Part shown: positions 1 through 7,591 of the stretch, one piece after another
Layout of the letters: every line of letters begins with the position of its first letter
Position numbering within the stretch: the stretch's first letter is position 1
Assembly (NCBI GenBank): GCA_021828475.1
Contig: JAJZIY010000026.1
Coordinates: forward strand, 1 to 41,327
Direction: 5' to 3'
Length of the DNA: 41,327 nucleotides
Origin: Actinomycetes bacterium
GTDB taxonomy: Bacteria > Actinomycetota > Acidimicrobiia > Acidimicrobiales > Palsa-688
Notes under the pieces: model-generated
Told to the model about the DNA's origin: nothing
What the model saw: the letters and a program-made list of their open reading frames with translations, nothing else
Database searches by the model: none
Made by a program: the position numbers and the translations under genes

Positions 1-1052
1 CCACCACCCATGCCACCACCCCGGGCCATCGGGCCGCCCGGCCCGCTGCGCTGCGGGTAGGGACGGGCACCGGGGCCCGGTGGCCGTCCCTGGCCGTACT
101 GGCCTGCTCCCCGGCCTGGCTCGCCCCCCGCCGGCCCGCGCGCCGGCGGCGGTATGGGCTTGCCGGTGAGCGGGGACAGCGGACGGCGGAAGCCGGGAGG
201 CGGCGGGATCGGCTTGCCGGTCATGGGGGACACGGCGCCTCGCGCCGGTCCCTGACCGTCTGCGCCGCCTTCCTGCACCGGAGGCTGGGCCTGCCGGGCC
301 TGCGGGCTGCCGCCACCGGGGTGCGACCCCTGGGAGGGCGCTGCAGCCCGGGCGGCCGGGCGCCCCGTCTCGTGGTCGGAGTGCGCACGCGTCGGCGAAC
401 CGGTTGCAGCACGGACCCCTGGCGGGGCCACAGCGGGCCGGGGCCCGGCGGGCCGGGGCCCGGGGGCGGGAGCCTGTGAGGGCCGCTGCTCTAGCGGCCG
501 TTGGCGAGCGGGAGGCGAAGCTACCTGCGGATGTGCCCCCGCCCCGACCGGCGCGCCGGTCTGGCCCGCCCGGTGGGCCGAGGCGTCCTCGCCGAGGGCG
601 CCGGTACGCCCCCGGCCCGGCTGGGTGCCAGCGGCAACCGCGGTCCCAGTCTGAGGGGTACCCACACCCTCCCTCCGGGGCTGTTCGTGCACGACCGAAG
701 GCGCCCCAGCGACGCTCGCGGGCGCGGGGACGGGGGCTGTGGTGCGGGCGACGGCCAGCGGCCTCTGGGCGTGCTCGGCATCGCCGCCCGGGCGCGTCGC
801 TGGTGCCGGTTGCGGCGCCGCAGCCGTTACCTGTGCCGGCACTGGCAGATAGGGGCCCTCCTCCGCCGGAGAGTGTTCGCGCTTGAGGCCCTCACGCTCG
901 GCCTTGCGCCGGACGCGGTCCGCCTGGGCTTCCTCGATGCTGGAGGAATGGCTCTTGACGCCGATCCCCATCGCCAGGCACAGCTCGAGACCTTCTTTGT
1001 TGGTCAGGCCGAGCTCGCGTGCCAGCTCGTACACCCGGATCTTCTTGGCCAA
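1..1052 (-). CDS. infB: Translation initiation factor IF-2, N-terminal part (cut by window edge)
   Basis: IF-2 is the GTPase that delivers initiator tRNA to the 30S subunit and promotes subunit joining. Only the first 350 or so residues are here; the frame is open to base 1 and the G domain lies outside. Residues 1-60 form the small IF2_N helical domain (AKKIRVYELARELGLTNKEG). The rest is a disordered linker rich in Pro, Gly, Ala and Arg, as is usual in actinobacterial IF-2. It ends in two copies of TGKPIPPP (about 144-168 and 198-222) and a Gly-Arg run. I place the start at the TTG at 1050-1052: it directly precedes the conserved AKKIRVYEL, and AGAAAGGGA lies about 12 bases upstream. It is last in a ylxR-infB arrangement, 61 bases after ylxR. 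Confidence 0.93.
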   Translation of the reverse strand, partial: MAKKIRVYELARELGLTNKEGLELCLAMGIGVKSHSSSIEEAQADRVRRKAEREGLKREHSPAEEGPYLPVPAQVTAAAPQPAPATRPGGDAEHAQRPLAVARTTAPVPAPASVAGAPSVVHEQPRREGVGTPQTGTAVAAGTQPGRGRTGALGEDASAHRAGQTGAPVGAGAHPQVASPPARQRPLEQRPSQAPAPGPRPAGPRPAVAPPGVRAATGSPTRAHSDHETGRPAARAAAPSQGSHPGGGSPQARQAQPPVQEGGADGQGPARGAVSPMTGKPIPPPPGFRRPLSPLTGKPIPPPARGPAGGEPGRGAGQYGQGRPPGPGARPYPQRSGPGGPMARGGGMGG

Positions 1053-1113
1053 GTTGCTCGTTAGTCCCTTTCTGAAGCCTTGGTGCCCCTCGGCGGGCCG
1101 CCCACGGTCCCTC

Positions 1114-1398
1114 TCATACTCGCACGTCCACCCGTGAAGCGAGCAGCACCTGCGCTTGGGCCTGGTCCACATCGCGCCGCAGCGCGCGGGACAAAGCCCG
1201 GCGCTTCAGCGCGCTTGCCAGGCAGTCCGGCTTCGCGGCGCCCTCTTGCTCCGGTGACCGGCACAACCATGCCCCTCTACCGGGAGCAAGCCTGTCCACG
1301 ACCAGCCTGCCCTCCGGGCTGACCACGACCCTCACCAGCTTACCGGTGCCGGCCTTGGCCCGGCACCCAATACACGTGCGCGACGGCGGCTCCCTCAG
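1114..1398 (-). CDS. ylxR: YlxR/RnpM family RNA-binding protein, probable CTG start
   Basis: Small YlxR (DUF448) protein, the usual gene between nusA and infB; the family has been linked to RNase P regulation and is also called RnpM. The family hallmarks are visible: RTCIGCRAK at the N-terminus, then GRGAWLC, and a basic helix with KRRALSRALRR. The N-terminal CxxC signature lies upstream of the first GTG (1333-1335), so that GTG cannot be the true start. Going upstream, the frame has no ATG, GTG or TTG before an in-frame stop. The best candidate is a CTG at 1396-1398 that overlaps the nusA stop codon and follows a GAGGGGG stretch, giving 94 residues beginning MREPPSRTCIGC. The identity is secure; the start is inferred. 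Confidence 0.85.
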   Translation of the reverse strand: MREPPSRTCIGCRAKAGTGKLVRVVVSPEGRLVVDRLAPGRGAWLCRSPEQEGAAKPDCLASALKRRALSRALRRDVDQAQAQVLLASRVDVRV

Positions 1399-2624
1399 AG
1401 CGCCCCCTCAGGCCTGTCGGCGGAGTGCTCGCCTGTCCCCGGGTCGGCGGCCGGCGCCGCGGACGCGTCCGCCGGCCCGGCCGCCGCCCCGTCCGATGGT
1501 GCCCACGTGTCCTGGTCGTCGGCAGCCCCGGCCTGCCACTGCTCGGCCGAGAGGGCCTCGCCACCACCGGCAGGCTGCCAGACCATCTCTCCGGCTTCGT
1601 TCTGCACCCACTCGCCCTCGGCCCATTCCTCTGAGGCGTAGGCCTCTTCCTCGGCGAGCTGGCTCTCGCTCTTTATGTCGATCCGCCAGCCGGTGAGCCG
1701 GGCGGCAAGGCGGGCGTTCTGACCCTCCTTGCCGATCGCCAGCGACAGCTGGTAGTCGTTGACCACGACGGTGGCGGTACCCGACCCCTCGTCGAGGTCG
1801 ACGTCCTTGACCTTGGCGGGCTGCAGGGCCCTCATCACGAACTCGCGCGCATCGTCGGAGTAGGGAACGATGTCCACCTTCTCGCCCCGCAGCTCCGTTG
1901 TGACCATCCTGACCCTCGCGCCGCGAGCGCCGACGCACGCTCCGACCGGGTCGACGTTGCCGTCGTTGGACCAGACGGCGATCTTGGTCCGGTGACCGGG
2001 CTCCCGGGCCGCCGCCTTGATCTCGACGATGCCGTTCGCGATCTCTGGTACCTCGAGCTCGAAGAGGCGCTTGATGAGCCCGGGATGGGTTCGCGACACG
2101 ACGATCTGGGGGCCCTTGCTCGTCTTGCGGACCTCGACGATGTAGGCCTTGAGCCTGGCGTTGTGCTCGTAGTGCTCGAAGGGCACCTGCTCGGCCTGAG
2201 GCAGCAACGCCTCCACCTTGCCCAGGTCGAGCAGCGTGTAGCGGTTGTCGCTCTGCTGGATGATGCCGGTGACGATGTCGCCCTCGCGCCCTGCGTACTC
2301 CTCGTACTTGAGGTCACGCTCGGCCTCGCGGATGCGCTGGAAGATCACCTGCTTGGCGGTCTGTGCTGCGATACGGCCGAAGTCCTTGGGTGTATCGTCC
2401 CACTCACGCACGACGTTGCCGTCGGCGTCGAGCTCCTGGCCGTACACACGGATGTCGCCCGAGTCCGGCTCGATCGTCACCACGGCCTCCTCGGCCGCCC
2501 CCGGCATGCGCTTGTAGGCAGCGACGAGAGCGTTTGCCAGCGCGTCGAGGAGGACGTCGACACTTATGCCCTTGTCCTTGGCGATCTGCTGGAGCGCTTC
2601 GAAAAAGGCCACGTTGTCTTTCAT
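1395..2624 (-). CDS. nusA: Transcription termination/antitermination factor NusA
   Basis: NusA binds RNA polymerase and nascent RNA and controls pausing, termination and antitermination. The 409-residue product has the family order: N-terminal polymerase-binding domain (about 1-125), S1 domain (about 130-200, GDIVTGIIQQSDNRYTLLDL), then two KH domains (about 200-345) with DPVGACVGARGARV and SLAIGKEGQNARLAARLTGW. The C-terminus from about residue 350 is an acidic, Ala-rich tail with no E. coli-type acidic repeats. The start is the ATG at 2622-2624, preceded by AGAGGAGG. It overlaps the rimP stop as ATGA, so the two are probably translationally coupled. The stop codon overlaps the proposed ylxR start. 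Confidence 0.97.
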   Translation of the reverse strand: MKDNVAFFEALQQIAKDKGISVDVLLDALANALVAAYKRMPGAAEEAVVTIEPDSGDIRVYGQELDADGNVVREWDDTPKDFGRIAAQTAKQVIFQRIREAERDLKYEEYAGREGDIVTGIIQQSDNRYTLLDLGKVEALLPQAEQVPFEHYEHNARLKAYIVEVRKTSKGPQIVVSRTHPGLIKRLFELEVPEIANGIVEIKAAAREPGHRTKIAVWSNDGNVDPVGACVGARGARVRMVTTELRGEKVDIVPYSDDAREFVMRALQPAKVKDVDLDEGSGTATVVVNDYQLSLAIGKEGQNARLAARLTGWRIDIKSESQLAEEEAYASEEWAEGEWVQNEAGEMVWQPAGGGEALSAEQWQAGAADDQDTWAPSDGAAAGPADASAAPAADPGTGEHSADRPEGAL

Positions 2625-3211
2625 CGAGCCTCCTCTTTCGCCGGCGGGGAGCCGGCATGTGCGTCCTTGGCCGTGGTGCGCCCGACGTCCGGGCTGGTGC
2701 TCCGCCTGCGGCCCCCGGCGGAGGCCGCCCTGCTCTTGCCGGGGGGCGGTCCCCAGGTGAACACGGTGTTGGCCCTGTCGATGAGGGCGAACGGCAGGGT
2801 GACGTCCCTGGGGCCGCCGCCGTCGGCCTCGAGGCGCAGGGTCACGTCCTGATCGGTCGCGGCCACGAGCTGCCCGCGCAGGCGGCGCATGCCGTCGACG
2901 GCCTCGGTCGTCTTGACGGCCACGTCCTGGCCCACATAGGCGCTGAAGTGCCGCGGGTAGCGGAGCCGTCTCTCCAGGCCGGGGCTGGACACCTCCAGGG
3001 CGTACCGGCCGGCAGGCACCAGGTCGTCGCGCTCGTCGAGGACGGCGGAGACAGGCCCGGTCACCCCGGCGACCGCATCGAGGTCGACTCCGCCCGCCCG
3101 CTCCACCAGGACCCTGACGGAGGCACCCGAGCACTCGACATCCCAGATGTCGAGCCCAGCAGCATTGACGGTCGCCCTCAGCGCGTCGGCAATGGCCTCT
3201 TCGGCGCCCAT
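2621..3211 (-). CDS. rimP: Ribosome maturation factor RimP
   Basis: RimP helps 30S subunit maturation. The 196-residue product shows the family core: EEAIADALRATVNAAGLDIWDVE, then the RimP signature EVSSPGLERRL (about 95-105), then an SH3-like C-terminal domain ending near LPFALIDRANTVF. After about residue 150 there is a basic, Ser/Arg/Lys-rich tail of roughly 45 residues not needed for the fold, probably disordered. The ATG at 3209-3211 has GGAGGAGG just upstream. It is the first gene of rimP-nusA-ylxR-infB; a TATAGT hexamer at 3312-3317 on the same strand could be its promoter. The usual actinobacterial neighbour proS is not adjacent. Confidence 0.95.
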   Translation of the reverse strand: MGAEEAIADALRATVNAAGLDIWDVECSGASVRVLVERAGGVDLDAVAGVTGPVSAVLDERDDLVPAGRYALEVSSPGLERRLRYPRHFSAYVGQDVAVKTTEAVDGMRRLRGQLVAATDQDVTLRLEADGGGPRDVTLPFALIDRANTVFTWGPPPGKSRAASAGGRRRSTSPDVGRTTAKDAHAGSPPAKEEAR

Positions 3212-3311
3212 CTCACCTCCTCCACGGTCAAGGTTCCATCAAACAAAAGCGTGGGGCACCCTGCCACGCAGGACGACCCACGCACAACATCACCCCTTGG
3301 CGACACCGAGT

Positions 3312-3317
3312 ACTATA
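3312..3317 (-). promoter_or_regulatory. Putative -10 element for rimP-nusA-ylxR-infB
   Basis: The minus strand reads TATAGT, a near-consensus sigma-A -10 in a GC-rich 264-base gap (3212-3475). It would give a leader of about 95 bases before the rimP start codon. I see no convincing -35 hexamer 16-18 bases upstream. The leader has a strong Shine-Dalgarno sequence next to the start. Confidence 0.45.
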
Positions 3318-3427
3318 GCCGCCGACGGCCCCGTTGCACCTGGCCCTGGTAGCGCGCGCTCACGTGGCGGGCGCCGATCGCTGCTAGGGCTGCCCACCGC
3401 GGGTTGCCGCTGCGGGCGGACCGGGGG

Positions 3428-3464
3428 CGAGCACGGGCCGGCCGGACGAGCACGGGCCGGCCGG
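3428..3464. repeat. Two tandem 18-base repeats containing GGCCGGCC
   Basis: The 18-mer CGAGCACGGGCCGGCCGG occurs at 3428-3445 and again at 3447-3464, with a degenerate third piece after it. Each copy contains the palindrome GGCCGGCC. It lies just downstream of the HAD gene stop, between that gene and rimP. It could form hairpins that end the upstream transcript, but there is no T tract, so the role is unknown. Confidence 0.6.
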
Positions 3465-3475
3465 CCAGGCACGGG

Positions 3476-4183
3476 TCAGTGCCGCCCGGATCCCTCTGGT
3501 GACACCGCAAGCGCAGCCGCCTCGAGCGGCCCGCGTTCGCGCAGGGAGGTCAGCACCAGGTCGGCCTCGGCGAAGTCCATGTGGGCGGTCATGGGGTTGG
3601 GGACCACGACACAGTGCAGGCCGGCAGCCTTGGCTGCCAACATCCCGTTACGTGAGTCCTCGACAGCCAGCGCCCGCTCCGGGGCCACGCCCAGGGTGCG
3701 GCAGGCCAGCAGGTAGGACGCGGGGTCGGGCTTCTTGGCGCCGCAGTCGTCGTAGCAGGCCACGACCGGGAAGCGGTGAGCCAACCCGAGGCGTTCGAGG
3801 TGCCCCACGACCCACCGCCGCGACGAACTGGAGGCCATGGCCACACCGAGACCGGCCAGTGCCGCCTCGTCCAGCCAGCGCTGCACCCCGGCCAGTGGCG
3901 GGCGACCCGCCAGGGCCTCTGCCGCCAGTAACCGGCTGCGCTCCTTCAGTTGCTCGCGGGTCTCGCTGAGCGGCGTCAGGCTGGCAAGCTCGGCGTAGGG
4001 GTCGAAGGTGGCCAGCTCCTGTCCGGTGCCTATGCACTCGGACCACCGGACGAGGTCCAGGTCCTGGCCGTGCTCCGCCCAGATGGCCTGCCAGGCCAGG
4101 AACTCGGGCTCCTCGCTGTCGAGGACCACCCCGTCGAAGTCGAAGACCACCGCGTCGACGGGCCGGCCCGGCGCACGCGCCAT
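3476..4183 (-). CDS. HAD-superfamily hydrolase, beta-phosphoglucomutase-like
   Basis: A 235-residue cytosolic HAD phosphatase or phosphomutase. All four HAD motifs are visible: motif I VVFDFDGVVLDSE near the N-terminus with both Asp residues, motif II in MASSSSRRW, motif III Lys in AKKPDPASY, and motif IV VEDSRNGMLAAKAAG. A cap domain of about 70 residues follows motif I, as in subclass I. The arrangement matches the beta-phosphoglucomutase/GPH group, but the substrate cannot be read from sequence. The ATG at 4181-4183 overlaps the stop of the NUDIX gene as TGATG, so the two are very likely co-translated. The open frame runs further upstream, but motif I supports this start. Confidence 0.9.
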   Translation of the reverse strand: MARAPGRPVDAVVFDFDGVVLDSEEPEFLAWQAIWAEHGQDLDLVRWSECIGTGQELATFDPYAELASLTPLSETREQLKERSRLLAAEALAGRPPLAGVQRWLDEAALAGLGVAMASSSSRRWVVGHLERLGLAHRFPVVACYDDCGAKKPDPASYLLACRTLGVAPERALAVEDSRNGMLAAKAAGLHCVVVPNPMTAHMDFAEADLVLTSLRERGPLEAAALAVSPEGSGRH

Positions 4184-4806
4184 CAGCTCAGCCCGGCCGG
4201 TGCGTGATGGGCACGGTCGGCTGCGACCTCGCGAAGCCGGTCGATGCCGTCCACCAGGCCCGGGTCGGCCACCGCACGGGCCTCGTCCAGGGAGAACCAC
4301 CGCACCTGCGGGCTCTCCCCCTCCGCCGGGCGAGGCTCGGCCTCGGGCGACAGCAACAGGTAGCGCAGGTCGAGGTGCAGGTGGTCGTCCGCCGCCGGAT
4401 GGACGTCGATGTGGATGAGCACCGGGCCGCTGTCCGGATGGCGCACCGGCAGCCCCGTCTCCTCGACGGTCTCGCGCAGCGCTGCCCCCGACGGCGTCTC
4501 GCCAGGGTCGACGTGCCCCCCCGGCTGCAGCCAGGTACCGAGCTTGCGGTGGACGTGGAGCACCGTCCCCGACGGGCCGAGGACGAGTGCGGAGCCGGTC
4601 ACGTGCACCGGCCCCCCCGTGGCGTCGAAGGGTCGCTCGAGCCCGGCGAGCTCGGCAAGGAACCTCCGCCGGGCCTCGGTCTCGCGCTGGGTACGGGGCG
4701 AGAACCGTTCCACCGCCATGCGTACGCTCTCGACCTCGTCTGCGCTCGGCCTGCCGCCCGGCATGGCGGAAACCCTGCCCCCGGGCGCGGCTTGGTCTGC
4801 TGCCAC
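4183..4806 (-). CDS. NUDIX hydrolase
   Basis: A 207-residue NUDIX protein. The NUDIX box is complete (GHVDPGETPSGAALRETVEE followed by TG), giving the Glu residues that bind the metal for pyrophosphate hydrolysis. The fold continues through HIDVHPAADDHLHLDLRYLL and QVRWFSLDEA. The substrate is unknown; family members act on nucleoside diphosphates linked to another group. The start is uncertain: the GTG at 4804-4806, 7 bases after the ispG stop, gives 207 residues, and the ATG at 4762-4764 would remove 14. It overlaps the following HAD gene by one base. The pair sits where proS is found in many actinobacteria. Confidence 0.88.
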   Translation of the reverse strand: MAADQAAPGGRVSAMPGGRPSADEVESVRMAVERFSPRTQRETEARRRFLAELAGLERPFDATGGPVHVTGSALVLGPSGTVLHVHRKLGTWLQPGGHVDPGETPSGAALRETVEETGLPVRHPDSGPVLIHIDVHPAADDHLHLDLRYLLLSPEAEPRPAEGESPQVRWFSLDEARAVADPGLVDGIDRLREVAADRAHHAPAGLS

Positions 4807-4813
4807 CGCCGAT

Positions 4814-6040
4814 TCAGCCTTCCGGGTTGGCAGCCAGCCGACGGTTTATCAGCTCGACGCGCGCCTCGCTGCGGTTGGCGTCGCCACCCTTGTCGCCGAG
4901 GAGCGCCAGCCTGTCGGCCTCCGCTTCCTTCGAGGCGTTGGCGTCCGCAGCCGCGAGGCGCGCCGCGAAGCCCTCCTTGACGAGCTTCTCGGCTTCCTCG
5001 ACCAAGGCGTCCACCATCTCGGCTTCGGGGACCACACGGACGATCTCGCCCCGTATGAACAGGTGCCCCCGATGACGTCCGGCTGCGATGCCGAGGTCTG
5101 CCGAACGAGCCTCGCCAGGCCCGTTGACGACGCAACCCATCACCGCCACCTGAAGTGGGATCGACCGCGCCTCCAGGGCAGCCTGGGCGTCCTGTGCGAC
5201 CCGATAGACATCGATCTCAGCGCGTCCGCATGACGGGCAGGCGATCAGGTCGACGTTGCGGCGTTCGCGCAGGCCCAGCGCCTCCAGCAGGGTACGCCCT
5301 GCCTTGGCCTCTTCGACGGGGTCGGTGGTGAGCGAGTAACGGATGGTGTCGCCGATGCCCTCCATCAGGAGCGTGCCGATACCCGCCGTGCCCTTGACGA
5401 TGCCGGCAGGCGGCGGTCCAGCCTCGGTCAGGCCCAGGTGGAGCGGGTGGTCGACCAGCTCGGAGAGCTGGCGGTAGGCCTCGACCATGAGCGGCACCCG
5501 CGAGGCCTTGACGCTGATCTTGACGTCTTCGAAGCCCACCTCGGCGAACAGTCCCAACTCGATCTGGGCCGATTCGACCAAGGCCTCGGGAGTGGCCTCG
5601 CCGTACTTGTCCAACAGCCGCTTGTCGAGGGAGCCGGCGTTGACCCCGATACGCACGGGGATACCGCGGTCCTTGCACTCCCTGGCCACCAGCTTGATCT
5701 CCTCGGGCTTGCGCAGGTTGCCCGGGTTGAGCCGCAGGCAGTGCACCCCGGCATCGATGGCAGCGAGGGCCATCTCCACGTGGAAGTGGATGTCGGCGAC
5801 GATCGGCACCGGGCTACGGGGGACGATACGGGCCAGTCCCTCGGCCGCCTCCTTTTCGTTGCAGGTGCAGCGCACGATGTCGGCCCCGGCCGCCTTGAGG
5901 GCGTATATCTGGGCCAGCGTGCCGTCCACGTCGGCGGTCTTGGTGGTCGTCATCGACTGGACGGTCACAGGAGCACCCCCCCCTACGGGTACGTCCCCCA
6001 CCATGATCTGGCGCGTCTTCTTGCGGGGATAGCGCTGCAC
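4814..6040 (-). CDS. ispG: 4-hydroxy-3-methylbut-2-en-1-yl diphosphate synthase (flavodoxin), IspG
   Basis: IspG (GcpE) carries out the penultimate step of the MEP isoprenoid pathway, the reductive ring opening of MEcPP to HMBPP, using a [4Fe-4S] cluster. The 408-residue product has the TIM-barrel part (MVGDVPVGGGAPVTVQSMT, DIVRCTCNE, ADIHFH, LRLNPGN, RIGVNAGSLD) and the C-terminal cluster-binding part with Cys residues in ACPSCGR and MGCVVNGPGEA. About 40 residues at the C-terminus (Ala/Glu-rich) go beyond the usual end. I place the start at the GTG at 6038-6040, right before QRYPRKKTRQI; GGAGGG lies close upstream. An open frame extends further but has no family similarity. With dxr upstream it puts two MEP genes in one cluster. 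Confidence 0.95.
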   Translation of the reverse strand: MQRYPRKKTRQIMVGDVPVGGGAPVTVQSMTTTKTADVDGTLAQIYALKAAGADIVRCTCNEKEAAEGLARIVPRSPVPIVADIHFHVEMALAAIDAGVHCLRLNPGNLRKPEEIKLVARECKDRGIPVRIGVNAGSLDKRLLDKYGEATPEALVESAQIELGLFAEVGFEDVKISVKASRVPLMVEAYRQLSELVDHPLHLGLTEAGPPPAGIVKGTAGIGTLLMEGIGDTIRYSLTTDPVEEAKAGRTLLEALGLRERRNVDLIACPSCGRAEIDVYRVAQDAQAALEARSIPLQVAVMGCVVNGPGEARSADLGIAAGRHRGHLFIRGEIVRVVPEAEMVDALVEEAEKLVKEGFAARLAAADANASKEAEADRLALLGDKGGDANRSEARVELINRRLAANPEG

Positions 6041-6209
6041 GAGCCCTCCACTCTCCGTTCGGTCGGGCACTCCTGGCCGGCCCCGTGGGCCGAGCCCCAG
6101 GTTACCGCCGGGCCGTGCGCTGACCCCGGTCCGGGTTGCCAGCCGGTGGCCAGGCCCCCCTCCCTCCGGCCGGTGAGCACCGGCCTGGGCCTCCATACGG
6201 CCTCCCGGC

Positions 6210-7454
6210 TCAGGACAGCAGGTCCCGCAAGTCCAGGAACAGCGAGGAGATCGTGTAGAAGGCGAGCAGCGCCAGCACCGCGTAGAGGATGGGCGCCAGC
6301 TTGTTGACATCGGCGTGGTAGGGCCGCTTCGCCCTCAGGCTGCGCACCTTCTCGTACAGCGCGATGGCGACATGGCCACCGTCCATTGGCAGCAGGGGCA
6401 CCAGGTTGAACGTACCGAGGAAGATGTTGATGAGGGCCAGGAGGTAGAGCACCTCGGACCAGCCGACCTTGGTGGCCACGTTGGCCAGGCGGACCAGCCC
6501 GACCGGGGAGACGAAACGTACGGCATGGGGATTGTCCGCCGCCTTCTGGCTCTCCAGCATGTGCACGTACGACCCGACATCGGCGATCCTGGTCGCCAGC
6601 CGGGCGGTCGAGGTGACCACGGTCGTGCCGAAGGCGTCCCCGGCGTGCGCCACCGCCCCGACCAGGCCGAAGCGCACGACGCTGCTGGTCTCGATGCCGA
6701 GGAAGCCTGTCGGCTTGTCGAACAGGGGGGTCTTCGATCCGGCCACCAGGACCTTCGAGCCGTCGACAAGCCTGGTCGTGGTCTCGAACACACGCCCGTG
6801 GTCGTCGACCGTCAGGTGCACGATGCGCCCCGGCCGGGCCCTGAGGTAGGCGCTCATCTCGTCCCAGCCTGCGAAGTGGACGCCGTTGACGGCGAGGATC
6901 CTGTCGCCCACCTGGAGGTGGGCCATCTGAGCGGGGCTCCGGCGGCCGTGGGCGAAGGTGTCGACAGCAAGCACCGGATTGGTGGCCGGCGGGTCGTGCA
7001 CGAAGTTGCCGATGTCGCCCGGTCCCACGAACATGACCACGAGCAGGACGAAGGCCAGGACGAAATGGACGAAGGAGCCGGCCACGGCGACCACCACCCG
7101 CTTGTAGGTGGCCTGGTTCCGATAGGCGCGGGGCTCGTCCTCGGGCGCCACGTCTTCGGCGCTGGTCATCCCGATGATGCGGCAGTAGCCGCCCAGCGGC
7201 AGGGCCTTGACCCCGTACGTAGTCTCGCCCCGGCGCACCGACCACAGCCGCGGACCGAACCCCACGAAGAACTCCGTCACCTTCATGCCGGTCCACTTCG
7301 CCGTGAGGAAGTGCCCCAGTTCGTGCAACACGATGACAACGATCAGAGCGGCCACGACGAGCACGGTGTCGAGCGCACCGAACAGCCTGGCAAGGACCAG
7401 CGCTCCGACCACGACCAAGGCGAGGCGTACCAGGGCGCTGCGCTGCTCGCGCAT
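6210..7454 (-). CDS. rseP: Site-2 protease, RseP/Rip1-type M50 zinc metalloprotease
   Basis: Membrane-embedded intramembrane protease of 414 residues, which in this family cuts anti-sigma factors and other single-pass membrane proteins. The zinc site is seen as VLHELGHFLTAKW (HExxH, about residues 43-55) in the first hydrophobic segments and NLVPLLPMDGGHVA near the C-terminus, carrying the third ligand Asp. A PDZ domain lies between (about 170-260, QVGDRILAVNGVHF). At least four hydrophobic segments can be seen. The ATG at 7452-7454 begins MREQRSALVRLALVVVGALV. It follows dxr by 137 bases, in the conserved cdsA-dxr-rseP-ispG order. The open frame continues far upstream across dxr, but that is a shadow. 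Confidence 0.94.
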   Translation of the reverse strand: MREQRSALVRLALVVVGALVLARLFGALDTVLVVAALIVVIVLHELGHFLTAKWTGMKVTEFFVGFGPRLWSVRRGETTYGVKALPLGGYCRIIGMTSAEDVAPEDEPRAYRNQATYKRVVVAVAGSFVHFVLAFVLLVVMFVGPGDIGNFVHDPPATNPVLAVDTFAHGRRSPAQMAHLQVGDRILAVNGVHFAGWDEMSAYLRARPGRIVHLTVDDHGRVFETTTRLVDGSKVLVAGSKTPLFDKPTGFLGIETSSVVRFGLVGAVAHAGDAFGTTVVTSTARLATRIADVGSYVHMLESQKAADNPHAVRFVSPVGLVRLANVATKVGWSEVLYLLALINIFLGTFNLVPLLPMDGGHVAIALYEKVRSLRAKRPYHADVNKLAPILYAVLALLAFYTISSLFLDLRDLLS

Positions 7455-7591
7455 GTCCGTCCCGGCCTCGCCCTCTCCATGGGTGACGCCTCCGCCGGCA
7501 CCCCTGGCTGCTCCCACAGGGCCCGGCCCACCGGGGCCGGGGTCGTCAGGCGCGCTCCGCCCTCCCGGGTCGGGGCCCGGACCGGCCACCG

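Noticed and set aside
404-1064. Plus-strand open frames opposite infB
   Set aside because: The minus frame encodes the IF2_N domain and the expected linker; the plus frames are Arg/Pro-rich shadows.
1992-3352. Long plus-strand open frames opposite nusA and rimP
   Set aside because: They mirror real genes, have odd composition and no recognisable motifs; high-GC shadows.
5438-6307. A 289-residue plus-strand open frame opposite ispG
   Set aside because: It is antisense to a clear IspG with conserved Cys motifs and has no motif of its own.
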